From NCBI GenBank assembly GCA_001972305.1, contig BDDD01000361.1:403140-467139 (forward strand): DNA of 64,000 nucleotides, read 5' to 3'. Numbering within the stretch: the first letter of the stretch is position 1; every line of letters begins with the position of its first letter. Positions 21,161 through 33,183 of this stretch are shown in pieces. The translations under genes were made by a program, and so were the position numbers. This DNA comes from Cephalotus follicularis (lineage: Eukaryota; Streptophyta; Magnoliopsida; Oxalidales; Cephalotaceae). Under the pieces are notes generated by a model. That model was not told the origin of the DNA and searched no databases. It saw only the letters and a list, made by a program, of their open reading frames with translations.

Positions 21161-23722
21161 AAAAACACATCATCGACCATCAAGATGATGAAAATATAAG
21201 ATTATTATGTTTAGAGAGAGATTGAAATTTTATCCGAATGTATAATTTATTCGTTTGGTGTTTATAATAAAATATGTGAGAGATTTAAAAATTTTGAGCT
21301 AGATTCCTCCCTAGTCAGAATCTCATAATACCACCCCCCATGGAGGAATCACTTTCCAACAATTCATAGGAAAATTAGGAATTTGGGAATGTTTAAATTC
21401 ATAAGAAAAATATTCTATTTTGTAAAACAAACACTGAAATTTTTTCTTTTCCATGCCTTTCTCGAGAAAGCTAAAATTTTCCGTAAAACAACGACACCTA
21501 AGGATACACTAGTAAGTTAACAACAATAAAACTTCAACAACAATATCCTCTCTCTCTCTCTACCGTGATACTTGCTTGTTGTGCAATTGAATTCAAATGA
21601 ATCTATTCATATTACAACTATCTAAACTCTTTCTCTATGATTTCTTTTTATCTGATCATATGTTAGAAGGCTATAGCAGAAGTTTCTTGTCCAATACTAG
21701 GCACTGTTTGATAATATTGTGTGTTTTATAAAAATATTTTTTTTAAGTAATTTTAGTAAAAGTGATGTTATGTTAAGTGTTTTTACAGTGAATATGTGTT
21801 TGGTAAATATATTTTTGAAACTGTTGTAGACATCATAAAACTTTTTTTATCAAATATTAAAATTCATAAAAATTCTTAACAAGTGACAAAAGCACTTTTC
21901 GAACTGATATTATTAGGGTAATTTAAAAAGTGTTTTGATTGTTTATAAAAACAAAAATAATTTTACTAAAAATATTTTTGTTAAAATTTTAACAAAAACT
22001 AAATTGGGACCGAAAAATATATTTGGCTTAAAAATTCATGTTTCTATTTAAGGTTGTCTTATTAACAGTCTCGTACCAAAAAAAAAAAAACAATATTATA
22101 TCATAAAATATCTACTTTATTAACTCTACTTTATCCTTACATTAAGTTAAAAATTATTACTCTACTTTATCCTTACATTAAGTTAAAAATTATAACTCGT
22201 GCTTTACAACCAGTAGTATTAGATAAGGATAAGAATTAAATTTTAAATAAAAGTCAATGTAATAAAATTCTCTACTTAAAATATTATGCATTTGTCAATG
22301 AAATTCTTAATAAGGAACGAAGGCAGTACTAGAAAAAGGTTTGTAAATACAACAACCTGTGCACTTTTATTGCTTTATTTGAGATTTAAATCATGCCTGT
22401 ATGAGACAAGCAAATAAACGAGGGTTTCATATCCTTCAATCCTTATCCTTGTGACCAAAGAATCATGTGATCAATATTGTGAACAGTTATAGCACCTGAT
22501 TTGGACTGGACAATTGTATACACCATCAGTAATTGGATAACAAATTCCAGAAACAATTGAAGTCCGTAATCATTCTTAATTAAGAAAGCATAGTTATTAG
22601 GACCATTAATGTGACAGTGAAATGTGAGGCTAACCCACCAAACTTCAAATTCATTTCATCCAGTAAATATGTTAATTAATGTAGGTTATATCTACTCATT
22701 ATAGGAAGCTTAATATAGATATTATAAATGGCTGAAACATTGTCAGAATTGGTCATATATAAAGTCAGTACCTCACATTTTCCTCTCTATATAAAAAAAC
22801 CCCAAAATATAAAGCAAAAGGCTGGGTGAACGTGTCTCAAATAAAGTCTCTCACTTTTTCTGGCTAGGATTTGATGAGTCCCAATCAGTCTTTTTAGAAG
22901 ATGACTTTGCTTTGATTGTCATTGTTTCTTCTTATCAAAATAGAATAAGTTCACAAATCCCACTACATATAAAATATCTTAACCCCTCATTTATTTCAAG
23001 TGCTTCACACCAATTAGAGATGAAGAGAAGGAAGCATCAATCTCTTTTATTCAACTTATGCATATACATAATAAATGCACATAATTGAGTTTTTCTATAA
23101 AGTTTTTAAATATAGGGTTTAATCCTATTGAGCAGTTTTGGGGGGTCCGATCCCCTATGCATAACCTCAACTAGATGTGACACACTTATCAATATCTTTT
23201 AATTTCTCTACAATGAATATTCTCCCATTCATCTTTATTAATCTCTGGGGCAGCACTGTATTAACTGCATGCACACTGTAAGTGAAACAATCTACAGTGC
23301 CATATGCCATGCTTCTATGAGCTTGGTAAGAGGAGAAACGCGTGGAATTCTAGGGGAAGGACACGAGAGACGACGATTAGGGCAGAGATTTGAATCTAGG
23401 GACACTATAATAAAGGCATTATCAATATTTGGTGTGTTGGGGTATTTCATGAATGAGGTCATGTGGCAACTCCGGGCAAATATGTGAAGCACAATGGCAC
23501 AGCCAGGTCTTTGTCTTCTTCATGTTAATCAATGATGTGGTTGAAAGAGGATGTCCCAAATCTGTTCATAGATAATTGTTGTCTCTTGACATATGACATA
23601 TCAATGCCCTTCAATCTTTTTTCTAGATTTCAGCATGCAAACTGAGTTAAAGGCGGAATACTATAGTTAGTTGGTTTATTACTTTAAGTGGTAAGAGTTC
23701 AGTATAAAAAAATCAAGTAGTA
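21161..23722. other. AT-rich spacer, no gene recognised
   Basis: No coding family seen. It contains a perfect 36-bp tandem duplication at 22123-22194. An open reading frame of 72 codons at 23269-23487 lies in locally higher GC but has no recognisable motif. Confidence 0.4.
22123..22194. repeat. 36-bp tandem duplication
   Basis: Two adjacent, almost identical units beginning actctactttatccttac. Confidence 0.9.
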
Positions 23723-23727
23723 GGTTC

Positions 23728-24374
23728 TGATATGGGAAAAATCCCTATAAGCCTGATGACGCGTGTCAGGAGAGGAGGACAACAGCTGTCCTCCCAGGGA
23801 ATGAGCGCATGGAGTATATGTCTTCTCATTAATCACATAAAATGTCTCCCAAACAGTCTGACACGCCACACAGGTCAGGAGGTCAGGTTTGCACGTCCGC
23901 ACAGTCACACAGATAGGCTGACACCCCGTCACATCAGTGTGAGGAAAGAAACTGACAAGCCGCCACAGCCCTCCAATCCATTAATGGGCTTGCGGCTATG
24001 GACACCAAATGGGGAGGAGACCAAGGGAAATGTCAAGGCCACTGACGTCCTCTCCCTAGGGACATCCAACTCCCGATTGGACGCTCATCAATCACAGACA
24101 TTCCTATAAATACCAGTTCAACAGTCAATACAAAGGTCAACCATTTTTCTAGCACATAGAGAACCAAAAAAATACTCTTTGTACAACTGATAACTTGAGC
24201 GTCGGAGTGTCCCTGGGAGAATAACCTCCTGGACCTTCTACCATTCTCTCTTGCTTGTGCAGGGATCGCCGACCATTACTTGATACCATTTTTCGGACAG
24301 ATTCCTGCGTTCCCCTAAACAAATCAAGCCCTTACACGTGGGGTGCTGTTGCAGGAGAGATTTTTGCATCAACA
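23728..24374 (+). mobile_element. Tat-like solo LTR, duplication ggttc
   Basis: 647 bp from TGATATGGGAAAAATCCC to TTGCATCAACA, with ggttc on both sides (23723-23727, 24375-24379). TATA box cctataaata at ~24103. Downstream it has the phrase cttgagcgtcggagtgtcc, common in plant Tat-type LTRs. No internal sequence remains, as after recombination between the two LTRs. Confidence 0.88.
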
Positions 24375-24379
24375 GGTTC

Positions 24380-24650
24380 AGTTCTCCTTGAAAACGTTAG
24401 ATTTTTCAATTGAGAGGATTTAAGAAAAGGGAGGAGTATCCCAAGTAGTGTAATATGCTTGTTGATTAATTTACAATTAATGATCATCACCATTGCTTAA
24501 AACATTAAAATTGAATTTATAGTCTTTAAATCTCATTAATTTGCTTTTGGATATAGAGAAGAGATTCTATTACAACGTACAAGATAATATATTAAAAAAA
24601 ATTGTTTTACAATTAGGTGATATAAAGGGTCACCTTGTGGTCATCATACT
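24380..24650. other. Short spacer
   Basis: Nothing recognised. Confidence 0.4.
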
Positions 24651-25135
24651 TGCTGATACAAAAAAAAAAAAAAAGGATTTTCGATACGACAACTGGAAGT
24701 CGAAATCTTCTCTTCCTTGGCCTCCAAGATACTTGAAAAATAGAAACTATTTCCGGAGTCTCTTCGATACTTAAGTCAATACAAGAAGGAAGTATATTTG
24801 AAGCTCAAGAAAACATATGAAATGCATAAGAGTTTTAGAATTCGAACTTGGACCTTTGTGAATAGAGGTATTATTTATAGTGGAGTAGGTAGGGCTACCT
24901 TATGAATCCTGGTTGACGTAGATTTCTGCATGGATTGCGATATTTTCCCTTTGTGACTAGTAGGAGGATCATGCCTCCTTGATTTTAGGGATTTGACATT
25001 ATCTAGACCTTTGGTGGAATCTTCCTGAGATATCCTTCCATAATTAACGAGATTTAATATAGCAAAAATATTCCTCATTTATATCTAGTTTGTCCACGTG
25101 ACGAGTTATGAGTGGTCTAAAATTTTACCCATATC
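24651..25135 (-). mobile_element. Tat-like LTR, minus orientation
   Basis: In sense it starts TGATATGGGTAAAATTTTAG and ends at the phrase tgctgatac (24651), parallel to the TGTTGATAC edge of the gag-only element. Shared landmarks include ttcgat.cttaagt and, at 25091-25100, a CACGTG core. The sequence just outside (25136 on) gives acaggaaggcata on the minus strand, a polypurine-tract look-alike, so this is a 3' LTR with some internal sequence attached. Confidence 0.6.
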
Positions 25136-25545
25136 ATATGCCTTCCTGTTTTCCAGACTTCTGAGCTCATTGGTTAGAGATGAAAGGTATTATAGAGGAG
25201 TGGACATTACCTTAATGGTTCTCTAAGTAAAAGGATGGAATACTTATCTTTTCTTGAACCCTGTGGGATTATGTCAGATTTGAATTTATTAAGTCCTACC
25301 ATGACGAAGTCTATAATTCCTTTGTTGCAGGGATGAATAAGCAGAGAGAAATATTGATCTCTGGAAGGTAGAGCAGACCTGCATCTGCTGAAATAAGCTA
25401 CGCACTAAAGGTTTGAACTTGCCCTTTGTCAAAGTTGACAGTAGCAAAGAGGAGACCAGTCTTTATATGAGGTTTGCTCTTTTTACCTTTCCAGAAAAGA
25501 AAATTGGCAGAGTTGCAAAGTTGGTCTTATATATGGTCTGCATCT
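25136..25545 (-). mobile_element. Internal 3' sequence attached to the preceding LTR
   Basis: No coding match. Assigned by position only: it begins with the polypurine tract and ends where the CACTA terminus starts. Confidence 0.4.
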
Positions 25546-25990
25546 CGCTACTAGAAAAAGGACATTTCCCGACCGCCGAAACGGTTTCTAAAACCTTAAA
25601 AGCGGTCGGTGAAAATTTTCACCGACCGCAATGACGGCCGCTTATTAGTGGGTCGTCGATTATAGCCCGACCGTTTCCCCGACCTCCTTTATCATTTATC
25701 GACCGTTAAAGTGGTCGGTAAGGGAAGCGGTTGTTGTTGATCGGTGTCAGAAAATTATTTTATGAGGGTTTTACTGACCGCCCATGCGGTCGGTAATGTT
25801 ATAAGCGGTCGGGAAATTAAAGAAAATTTTGACATTAAATTAATTTTATAAGGGTTTCCTGACCGCCCTGGGCAGTCTGGAAATCATTAAGCGGTCAACA
25901 ACTAACAATAAATTTTGAAATTAACTTAATTTGATAAGGGTTTCCCGACCGCCTTGGGTATTCGGGAAATCAGTAGAATTGATTAAGATT
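25546..25990 (+). mobile_element. CACTA-like transposon terminus with subterminal repeats
   Basis: Begins cgctactagaaaaagg, one base from a CACTA-type end (CACTACTAGAAAAAGG). It is followed by many copies of CGACCGC / GCGGTCGG in both orientations through about 25960, the usual subterminal array of plant CACTA elements. No transposase and no opposite end were found. The next element's gag starts within ~30 bp. Confidence 0.65.
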
Positions 25991-26017
25991 AAGAACTAAT
26001 TTGAGAATGCTAACTAG

Positions 26018-27243
26018 ATGACTGACACGAGAAGAGGTTGTGGACAAAGGAGAAATGGGAATGCGCGAAACGATGGAGAAGATAATTCACTGAATGCGAC
26101 CCTGAACCGATTGGCTGAGGTTATTGCCAATAACAACGGTAAAAACCATCCGGCACCACCGCTAGCAAGGCCAACCCTGGAGCAATTTGCAAGACATAAT
26201 CCGAAAGTCTTTTCGGGAGCGACCGATCCTATGGAGGCCGAAGTGTGGATCCAAGGAAATGAAAAGATTTTCAGAGCGTTGGATTGTACAAATCGTCAGA
26301 AGATGGAGTTTTCGATATACAAATTAGAAGGAGAGACAGATCAATGGTGGGATATGATCGAGAGGACGAAGACACGTCAAGAAATAGAAGCTATGGCATG
26401 GGAAGAGTTTAAGAAAATTTTCATGGACAAATATTTTCCACAGGTTATGAAGGACAAGATGGAGCAAGATTTCCTCCGTTTGGAGCAGGGTGAGTCTGAA
26501 ACTGTGGCTCAGTACGAGGCAAACTTTGCAAGACTATCTCGATACGCGGCCCACATAGTATCAACAGAGGAGAGAAGGGAAAATAGGTTTTGCCAGGGTC
26601 TGAAGCCTCATATTTGAAGACTGTTTATAGCACAAGATCTACAAACCTATGATGCAGTCATGAGATGTGCGTTGAGAATAGAGATGGATAATCAAATGTA
26701 TCAACAAAAACGGGCAGAACAAGGACATGGAAAGAGGAAGGTAGGTGAATCCTCTGACAGTAAGAATAAGAAAGTAAAGCTTGACCCCAAGACTTGTCAA
26801 CAATGTGGGAAAAGTCATCGTGGGAAGTGCTTACAAGGGACGTGAGCTTGCTACAAGTGTGGAAAGCAAGGACACCAAGCATGGGAGCGTCGACAAGGAC
26901 AGGATCAAGCTCAAAATCAAAGGTCAATCAAATGTTACAATTATGGTCAGGAAGGGCACATATCCAACCAATGCACTCGACCAAAGACAAGAGGACAAGG
27001 AGGGAGCGGAGCCCAGCAACAAAAAGCACCAGCCCGAACATATGCTATGACGATTGATGATACGGAAAATCCTAACGATGTGGTGACAGGTACTTTTCCC
27101 GTATTCTCTAAAACTGCACATACATTGTTTGATACGGGAGCGACGCATTCATTCGTGTCCTTATCTTTTGCACAATGTTTAAGTACCCTATCTCAAGAAC
27201 TAGAAATAGGTTTAGTCGTTGAAACACCAAGTGGTTCGGCTTA
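26018..27243 (+). pseudogene. Ty3/gypsy gag-protease fragment (Tekay-like)
   Basis: The Retrotrans_gag domain is at residues ~45-190 (LEQFARHNPKVFSGATDPME, TDQWWDMIERTK, FPQVMKDKMEQDFLRLEQG). Zinc-knuckle remnants follow (CQQCGKSHRGKC, CYKCGKQGH, CYNYGQEGH). Then comes the start of an aspartic protease (TLFDTGATHSFVS). Premature stops at 26615-26617 and 26843-26845 fit CGA to TGA. The reading ends at ETPSG, where the sequence switches to the truncated LTR of the minus-strand SIRE-like element. RT, RNase H, integrase and both LTRs are absent. Confidence 0.8.
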
Positions 27244-28176
27244 ACTCTTGCCTACGTCCATTTCTTCCAAGGATCTTCTTGAGTTTCCACTAGTCTCCGA
27301 ATAAACTTTCGGGTACTGTTCGGTGTACCTTTACACTTGTTCGTGATTGACCTCAATCACTTACAATCTTTGGGTTCACTCCCCTACTACAATCAAGATT
27401 TGTAATGATGATTTTGTCTTTGATATTAACCTCTCAAAGGTTGGATTTTACAAGATAGATTGCTCTCAAACTAATATGAACAAAATATAAGCTAAGGCAC
27501 AAAATAGAACTTGATATGAAGCTTTTTGATGATCTTTGTATATATGTTCTATTGTATTCTTCCCCTTTTTTTTCTTCTTGTTCTCTTTGTGTTTATAGCC
27601 GTTTTTTACTAGAAAGATCCGTTGGTAGTGTCTTGGGGCTTGTTTCTTCAAAGACGACGGATTAAAAATCTGCCAGAAATGTCTCCAGTGCGCAAAGAGT
27701 CGACGGTGTTATTCAAAGCGTTGGCGCTTATATGACCTTTGGAAGTTTGAATTTGAATCTTTTCTCTAAGCGCTGGCAGTCTTGAATTTTGGGGTCGATG
27801 GTTGTCCTCAAAGCCCTGACGGTTTGTGTTGAGCGTCGATGCTTTTGGCAATTTTGATTGGCCCAAAAGTCTCTGTTTTTAATCACTGATATAGCTCTCT
27901 TAAGCGCTGGTGCTTAGCCTCAAAGCGCTGACACTTTCCTCAGAGCGTCGGCGGTTGGACAATTTCTTCTTTTCTTGTAATGCTCCAACTGTTGGCGCTT
28001 TGTTCCCAGCTTTCAACGATTCCCTTAAGCGCTGATGCTTACTTTTAAAGCGTCGACGCTTTAACCTGTATTTCCAGTTTTCTAGTTTGTTTTGCAACAT
28101 TCTTTCTTTTCTTGCACATAAAGAAACTTTGTTAAAATACAAATATATTATCATCAAAACTAGGTAAATGTCAACA
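27244..28176 (-). repeat. 3' LTR of the outer SIRE-like element, truncated
   Basis: Begins TGTTGACATTTACCTAG after the polypurine tract. Its far end breaks in the phrase ggacgtaggc..gccgaaccac, which in the inner element lies ~150 bp before the LTR end. It carries a cluster of AAGCGCTGACGCTT / AAGCGTCGACGCTT-like motifs (about 27680-28075). Confidence 0.75.
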
Positions 28177-28191
28177 ATCTCCCCCTTTTTG
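28177..28191 (-). other. Polypurine tract of the outer SIRE-like element
   Basis: Minus strand tcaaaaagggggagat, the same as the inner element's tract (38961-38974). Confidence 0.85.
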
Positions 28192-28767
28192 ATGATGACA
28201 AAATTTGCTATACATTTAGACAAGTTAAGAGTGTGTAATGCATCCAATGACATAACTTATAAGTTTAAATGCATACAATGACATAACTTATAAGTTTAAA
28301 CATAAGTTTTAACTTCCCCTCAATTCATAACCTCCCCCTTGGAGTGACAAGGGGTATTTAACTTGTCATTGCTCAATCATTTCTCCATCTCTTCCTATAC
28401 TTTTCTCTAAAATATACCAATCTCCCCCTTTTTGTTATCATTTAAAAAAGGATCAAACTTTTTAATCAAAACAGTTATAATCATAAATCAATATCATCAA
28501 AGCTATTGAATATTTAACCATTCATGAGCGTTAAAGTACTCATCAATTTCACATTACAAAACAAACGTAGACCAAAACATTCATTCATAATATCAAATTT
28601 AAAACGCATGTTCATAACAAAGTTTCAAAGACATGCCACATTGAAGTACAAATAAATTGTTCAGAAAACATAACATCAAAGTGAATTAAAAACTTTCAAA
28701 TTGTTTTTCGAGAACATCAACACCAAAAATAACAAAGATGCAAAATGAAAAATGAAATGCATGACGC
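28192..28767. other. Non-coding sequence between env-like ORF and polypurine tract (outer element)
   Basis: AT-rich with two further purine-rich cccctt(t) blocks on the opposite strand (28330-28345, 28423-28437). A 33-bp phrase (tgacataacttataagtttaaa) is repeated at 28245-28305. No ORF. Confidence 0.5.
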
Positions 28768-30017
28768 TCAATCGTCCATTGGAGTATCATCCATGTCCCC
28801 CTCCAAATCATCAGTTGCCGCATCTTCTCTTGGGTTGCCAATATCGTCTTGGCTTGAAGAAGAAGAAGTAACAAGACCTTCGTCGCCAACCATCTCTTTT
28901 TGCGCAAAATGTTTTGCTAATCTCTTTTGCCTTCTTTTGATGGTTTGAACTTCGATCTTAATTTCTTTGACTTCTTGTTGAATTCCTTTTATCGCTTCCA
29001 AGAGTTCTTCCATTTGATTTCTCGGCAGGTTAACTTTTGGTGTTGGATCAACTTGAGGTTCATTTGTGGCTTCTCCTGGAGCTTCTTCTCCCAATTCTTC
29101 CCCTTCCACATCTTCAATCATCTTGTTTGAATCCTCTTCTCTCGGGATCCAAGTGCCTAACCTTTTGTGCTTCTTAAAACCCATTCTTTTTAGGGTCCCC
29201 TTACCTAACTTCTCTGCACTTTGGAGTGTATGATGTAGTTCTCCACTGAAATCTACTCCAAAATGCATGAGGATTTTTGATGATATTGCTATAGGGTAAG
29301 CGTGCATTCTCTCTATTGTGCATAGCGTGCATATGGTTGATGATTAGCGTAGGTACATTGATCTTTTGACCCGTGATAATATAGAACATGGTATAAGTCT
29401 CCATGTGGGCCACTTCATCAAAACCACTGGCCTTTGGTAATATATGTGTGGCTATGGCACGGTGTAAAAATCTATGATGCAAACTAAGTTTTCTAGTGTA
29501 CATTCATTGCATCACATCAGCATTTTCTCCAAACAACATTCACACACATTCTTCTTTGTTAAATTCATTGTTAATAATCCAGTTTCGTTGATTCCATCCC
29601 CTAGCACCGTCACATGGAATCTCTAAAATTGAAGCTAAGATTGCATAAGTAAATTTTATCTCTTTGTTCTTAACATGTGTGCTCAAGCTTACACGAGAAC
29701 TAGAGAGGATGTTTACATAAAATTCCTTCATTAAGTCGGGATAATGAGGCAAATTTATGCTAAACAAAGGAGATAAGCCTTGTGCCTCCAACCATCCTAC
29801 AATGGGGAAACCCTTTTCTATTGCAAAATTCAAAATCTAGAGTCTTTCCTACTAATATTTTGTGGTTAAAGTAAGCTTCGGGATACCTTATGACACGAGC
29901 CATCTCTTCTGGCGTGGGTGGATCGGCAGATGCAGTGCTTTTCTTGTTCTTTTGTCCCATTTGCTTTATTTTCTTTCCGGATGATTGCCCAGCTTCAATG
30001 TTCTTTGTTTTCGGCAT
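28768..30017 (-). pseudogene. Env-like ORF of the outer SIRE-like element
   Basis: Pieces in three frames run from MPKTKNIEAGQSSGKKIK (30017) to the stop at 28768. The middle is similar in layout to the inner element's env-like protein: a conserved globular part (FNREECV.. LEIPCDGARGW, TNTHILPKASGFDEV type), then a coiled-coil/acidic tail (LLEAIKGIQQEVKEIKIEV, ending DDTPMDD). In SIRE elements this ORF follows pol and is annotated as env-like or 'putative plant transposon protein'. Its function is not established. At least two frameshifts (near 29800 and 29510, and overlap at 29300) disable it. Confidence 0.6.
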
Positions 30018-30129
30018 GTTTAGTGATTTTAGTGATGTATATGTGTTTATCGAAGAGAAATCGTTCCAAAATCTCCAGAAATTGGTTTTTGGGGGTTTAG
30101 GGTTCTAATTTTTGCGCTAGAAAAGTTTG

Positions 30130-30360
30130 ACAGATGAAGAAATCTGTCTTATAGTCCAACTAAAGCGTCGACACTTTTTCTTAAAGCGACGTCGCTTTGT
30201 GCAATTTTAAATTTTGAGCCCTAATTTTAGTGTTAAAGCGCTGACGCTTGAATTCTTGGCATCGGCGCTTTGCATATTTTGCAAAGTTCTAATTCTAAGC
30301 ATAGTGTTAAGCGCTGACGCTTAGATTCTGGGCGTCGGCACTTTGCTTTGTTTTTCTGTC
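30130..30360. repeat. Short GC-rich motif array upstream of the env-like ORF (outer element)
   Basis: Five to six copies of AAGCGTCGACACTT / AAGCGCTGACGCTT type, each an imperfect palindrome. The same motif is clustered in this element's LTR. In minus orientation the array lies between the end of pol and the env-like ATG (30017 lies downstream in sense). Confidence 0.7.
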
Positions 30361-30464
30361 GATTTTACGAATTTGCGCATGAATGAATGCAAATGATGCA
30401 TCAATGAACAAACAAGCATATCAAGCAAATATATATGAACATACCAATCATATAAACATATTAA

Positions 30465-30736
30465 TCATTCAATTTCACATAAACCTAATTCCAATCTAAA
30501 TTTTGAGAAGGTTTGTTCGTCTAATGATTTTGTGAAGATGTTCGCGACTTGTTCTTGAGTCGGAACGAAGACTAATTCAATGTCACCTTTCTCAATATGG
30601 TCTTTTATAAAATGATACGTAATATCAATGTGTTTTGTCCTATAATGATGTACGAGATTTTTTCCTAAACAAATTGCACTGGTGTTGTCACACATAATCG
30701 GCACTTTTTAAAAATTAAAGCCATAATCAAGAAGTT
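30465..30736 (-). pseudogene. C-terminal RNase H of the outer SIRE-like element
   Basis: Reads IMCDNTSAICLGKNLVHHY, then RTKHIDITYHFIKDHIEKGD and VANIFTKSLDEQTFSKFR, the standard copia RNase H end. It is the continuation of 40246-40842, cut by the inserted element. A TAA precedes KVPIMC (near 30708). Confidence 0.85.
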
Positions 30737-32006
30737 TGTTGGCCTTTGCCACCCCGTTAATTGCATTAACATATGTTATTTTGATGATTAACAAACATAG
30801 ATTACTTGTATGCATAATTCTATGAGTTACAACTTCATATACTCACTTGATTTTATGTCCAAAGTTGTGCCAAGATCATTTCTGCAGATACAGGGCAATC
30901 CCGCCGACTGGCAAGCAATCCAGTCGACTTTTCAAGGTTGAGTAGTCGACTGCCATAGGTTGTGTAACCGACTGGTTTTTCAACCAAGTCCAGAAATTGT
31001 AGGAACACATGATCCAACCGACTGCCACAGGGGTCCAGTCGACTGCTAGGCCAAGACAACCGACTGCCACAGGGGTCCAGTCGACTGCCATGGGTGCACA
31101 TTTCAGGCAGTAGCTTCTGTATCATTTTAACAGCTCATCTAGCCGACTGAAGCAGGGCACCAGTCGACTGCCAGGGGGTCCAGTCGACTGCCAGTGAATC
31201 CAGCCGACTGTCCACATATGTGCAGATTCAGGCAGTAGCTTCTGTAACTCCATTTCTAGCTCCACAGCCGACTGGAACAGAGCAACCAGTCGACTGCAAT
31301 GTCCACCAGCCGACTGACCAGAGGATGCAGCCGACTGTCCACCACCAACGGCTATATTCAAATATACGCACCATCAAATCCAGCTGACTGCCGTATAAAT
31401 CCGGCCGACTGAATTACTACTGAACTTCAAAAATAGATCCGTTGGAGCACAAGTATAAATGCCAAAGTGGAGCATTCTTGGGGATATCTCTTGCAATCAA
31501 AGTGAACATCCATACTAGTCATCTCAAGCACAATTCCAAGCTTTCAAAACGTCAAAAGAGATCATATCAAAGCTATCCCATACATTACAAAGCTCTATTG
31601 TTACATTTCCTATACACTAGAAGCTTTGTTCAAATTTAGCGAAATTGTAAACAAATTCATTACGAATTTGTAACCTTTAAACATTTACTTTCACACATAC
31701 AAGAGCAGTTGTCTCTTGTTTTGCTCGGTTGGAGCAAATTTGTATTCGCTTGGTTGGAGCGAAGGTTGTTGAAGCTCGGTTGGAGTTTCAAGCCCGGATT
31801 GGGGCATACCTAGTGAAATACTCAATGGGAGGCCTTGGGGAGTGGACGTAGGCGGTTTGCCGAACCACTATACCTCCGTTTGCAATTCTCTCAACCTACA
31901 CTCTTTACATTTCAGCAATTGTGTGTTTGAGTTATTTGAATTGATTGTGGTATTTTTGCTAGTTAATTTTTATAAGTCTATTCACCCCCCATCTAGACTT
32001 CCAACA
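30737..32006 (+). repeat. 5' LTR of the inner SIRE-like element
   Basis: 1270 bp. Bases 30895-31410 hold about 18 copies of CAGTCGACTG / CAGCCGACTG-type motifs. TATA-like gtataaatgcc near 31452. Confidence 0.95.
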
Positions 32007-32007
32007 A

Positions 32008-32019
32008 TTGGTATCAGAG
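32008..32019 (+). other. Primer binding site (tRNA-Met type)
   Basis: TTGGTATCAGAG, one base inside the LTR end, complementary to the 3' end of plant initiator tRNA-Met. Confidence 0.93.
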
Positions 32020-32064
32020 AATGGTTGCTCATATTTTTAAGATTAACATCTTGAGCTAAAGATC

Positions 32065-33183
32065 ATGGCCTCAACTAGCATGAACAACCAATCTAGACAC
32101 AATGACAATGTCTCCGAATTTAAGGTACCATTCTTTAGTGGTGACGATTTTCCATATTGGAAAAGTCGTATGGAAATATACCTTAAGTCTAGAGACTTTA
32201 GAAATTGGCTTAGTGTGAAAAATGGCCCTCACATCCCTACGAAATTAAATGACAGAAATGAACTCGTTTCCAAATCGGAAGACGAATGGGATGAGGATGA
32301 TTTTAGGAAATTGACTATAGAAAATAAAGCCTTAAATATATTACTTGTATCTTTAGATAAAACCGAATACAATCTTTTTAGGAGATGTACTTCCGCACAT
32401 GAAGTATGGAAATTGCTCATCCTTACCCACGAGGGTACCGAGCAAGTTAAGAATGCTAAACTTGCTTTATTAAATAGAGATTACGAATTGTTTAAAATGC
32501 AACCGAACGAATCCATCAAGAATTTGTATAATCGGTTGCTTGACATTACTAATGGTTTACTTGGTCTTGGAAAGGTTTTTGGACAGGATGAACTCGTGAG
32601 AAAATTGCTAGGGTGTCTCAATGATGAGTGGGAACCCAAGGTCACGGCAATTGAAGAATCAAAGGATCTAAAGACCATGGAGATAGAAGAATTGCTTGGC
32701 TCCCTCATGGCTCATGAGGTAAAATTGAACAAGAAATCCGCAAATCTTGTGGAGACAAAGCCACAAGAGGAAAGAAGAAAGGACATAGCCCTCAAGAGCA
32801 CTCACAAGGAAGAAGTATCAAGTGAGGAGGAGCTAGAAGAGGAGGACTACGTTCTCTTTGTGAAACGTTTCACAAAATTCGCTAAGATGAACAAAGCAAG
32901 AAGGTTCCAAAAGAAGAACTTCAACAAGGGAGAGGGAAGCAAGATGGATCCTCCCACATGCTTCGAATGCAACAAACCGGGACACATCAAAGTGGATTGT
33001 CCTCAATTGAAGAAGAAGAAGCTATTCAAGAAGAAAGCCCTCAAAGCATGGCACCTTAGTGATGACGAATCCTCCGATGATGAAGTCATCGAGAAAGTGG
33101 AAAACCTTTGCTTCATGACATTGAGTGACGATGAGGATAGCGAAAATGAGGTAGGTGATTCTTACCCATTTGGTGAATTGTAA
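32065..33183 (+). CDS. gag of the inner SIRE-like element
   Basis: 372 codons from MASTSMNNQSRHNDNVSEF. Copia-type gag (UBN2-like): FFSGDDFPYWKSRMEIYLKS near residue 25, FRRCTSAHEVWKLLILTHEG near 115, LYNRLLDITNGL near 155. One CCHC knuckle CFECNKPGHIKVDC (about residue 300), then a lysine-rich and an acidic tail. It builds the particle and binds the RNA. It ends at a TAA (33181-33183) followed in the same frame by FAFDELLVEFKKK, so the stop is probably acquired (CAA to TAA) and gag once ran on into 33184-33849. Confidence 0.9.
   Translation: MASTSMNNQSRHNDNVSEFKVPFFSGDDFPYWKSRMEIYLKSRDFRNWLSVKNGPHIPTKLNDRNELVSKSEDEWDEDDFRKLTIENKALNILLVSLDKTEYNLFRRCTSAHEVWKLLILTHEGTEQVKNAKLALLNRDYELFKMQPNESIKNLYNRLLDITNGLLGLGKVFGQDELVRKLLGCLNDEWEPKVTAIEESKDLKTMEIEELLGSLMAHEVKLNKKSANLVETKPQEERRKDIALKSTHKEEVSSEEELEEEDYVLFVKRFTKFAKMNKARRFQKKNFNKGEGSKMDPPTCFECNKPGHIKVDCPQLKKKKLFKKKALKAWHLSDDESSDDEVIEKVENLCFMTLSDDEDSENEVGDSYPFGEL

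Noticed and set aside
23269..23487. 72-codon ORF in a slightly GC-richer patch
   Set aside because: No family, no flanking exon signals, and the opposite strand is equally open.
30853..31361. ORFs with repeated SRLDPCGSRLS / AVDWTPVAVD peptides
   Set aside because: Translations of the CAGTCGACTG motif array in the LTR, present in both LTRs and both frames; not a repeat protein.
30895..31410. Possible CRISPR-like array
   Set aside because: Units are ~10-13 bp with irregular spacing inside an LTR of a plant element, with no cas genes; not CRISPR.
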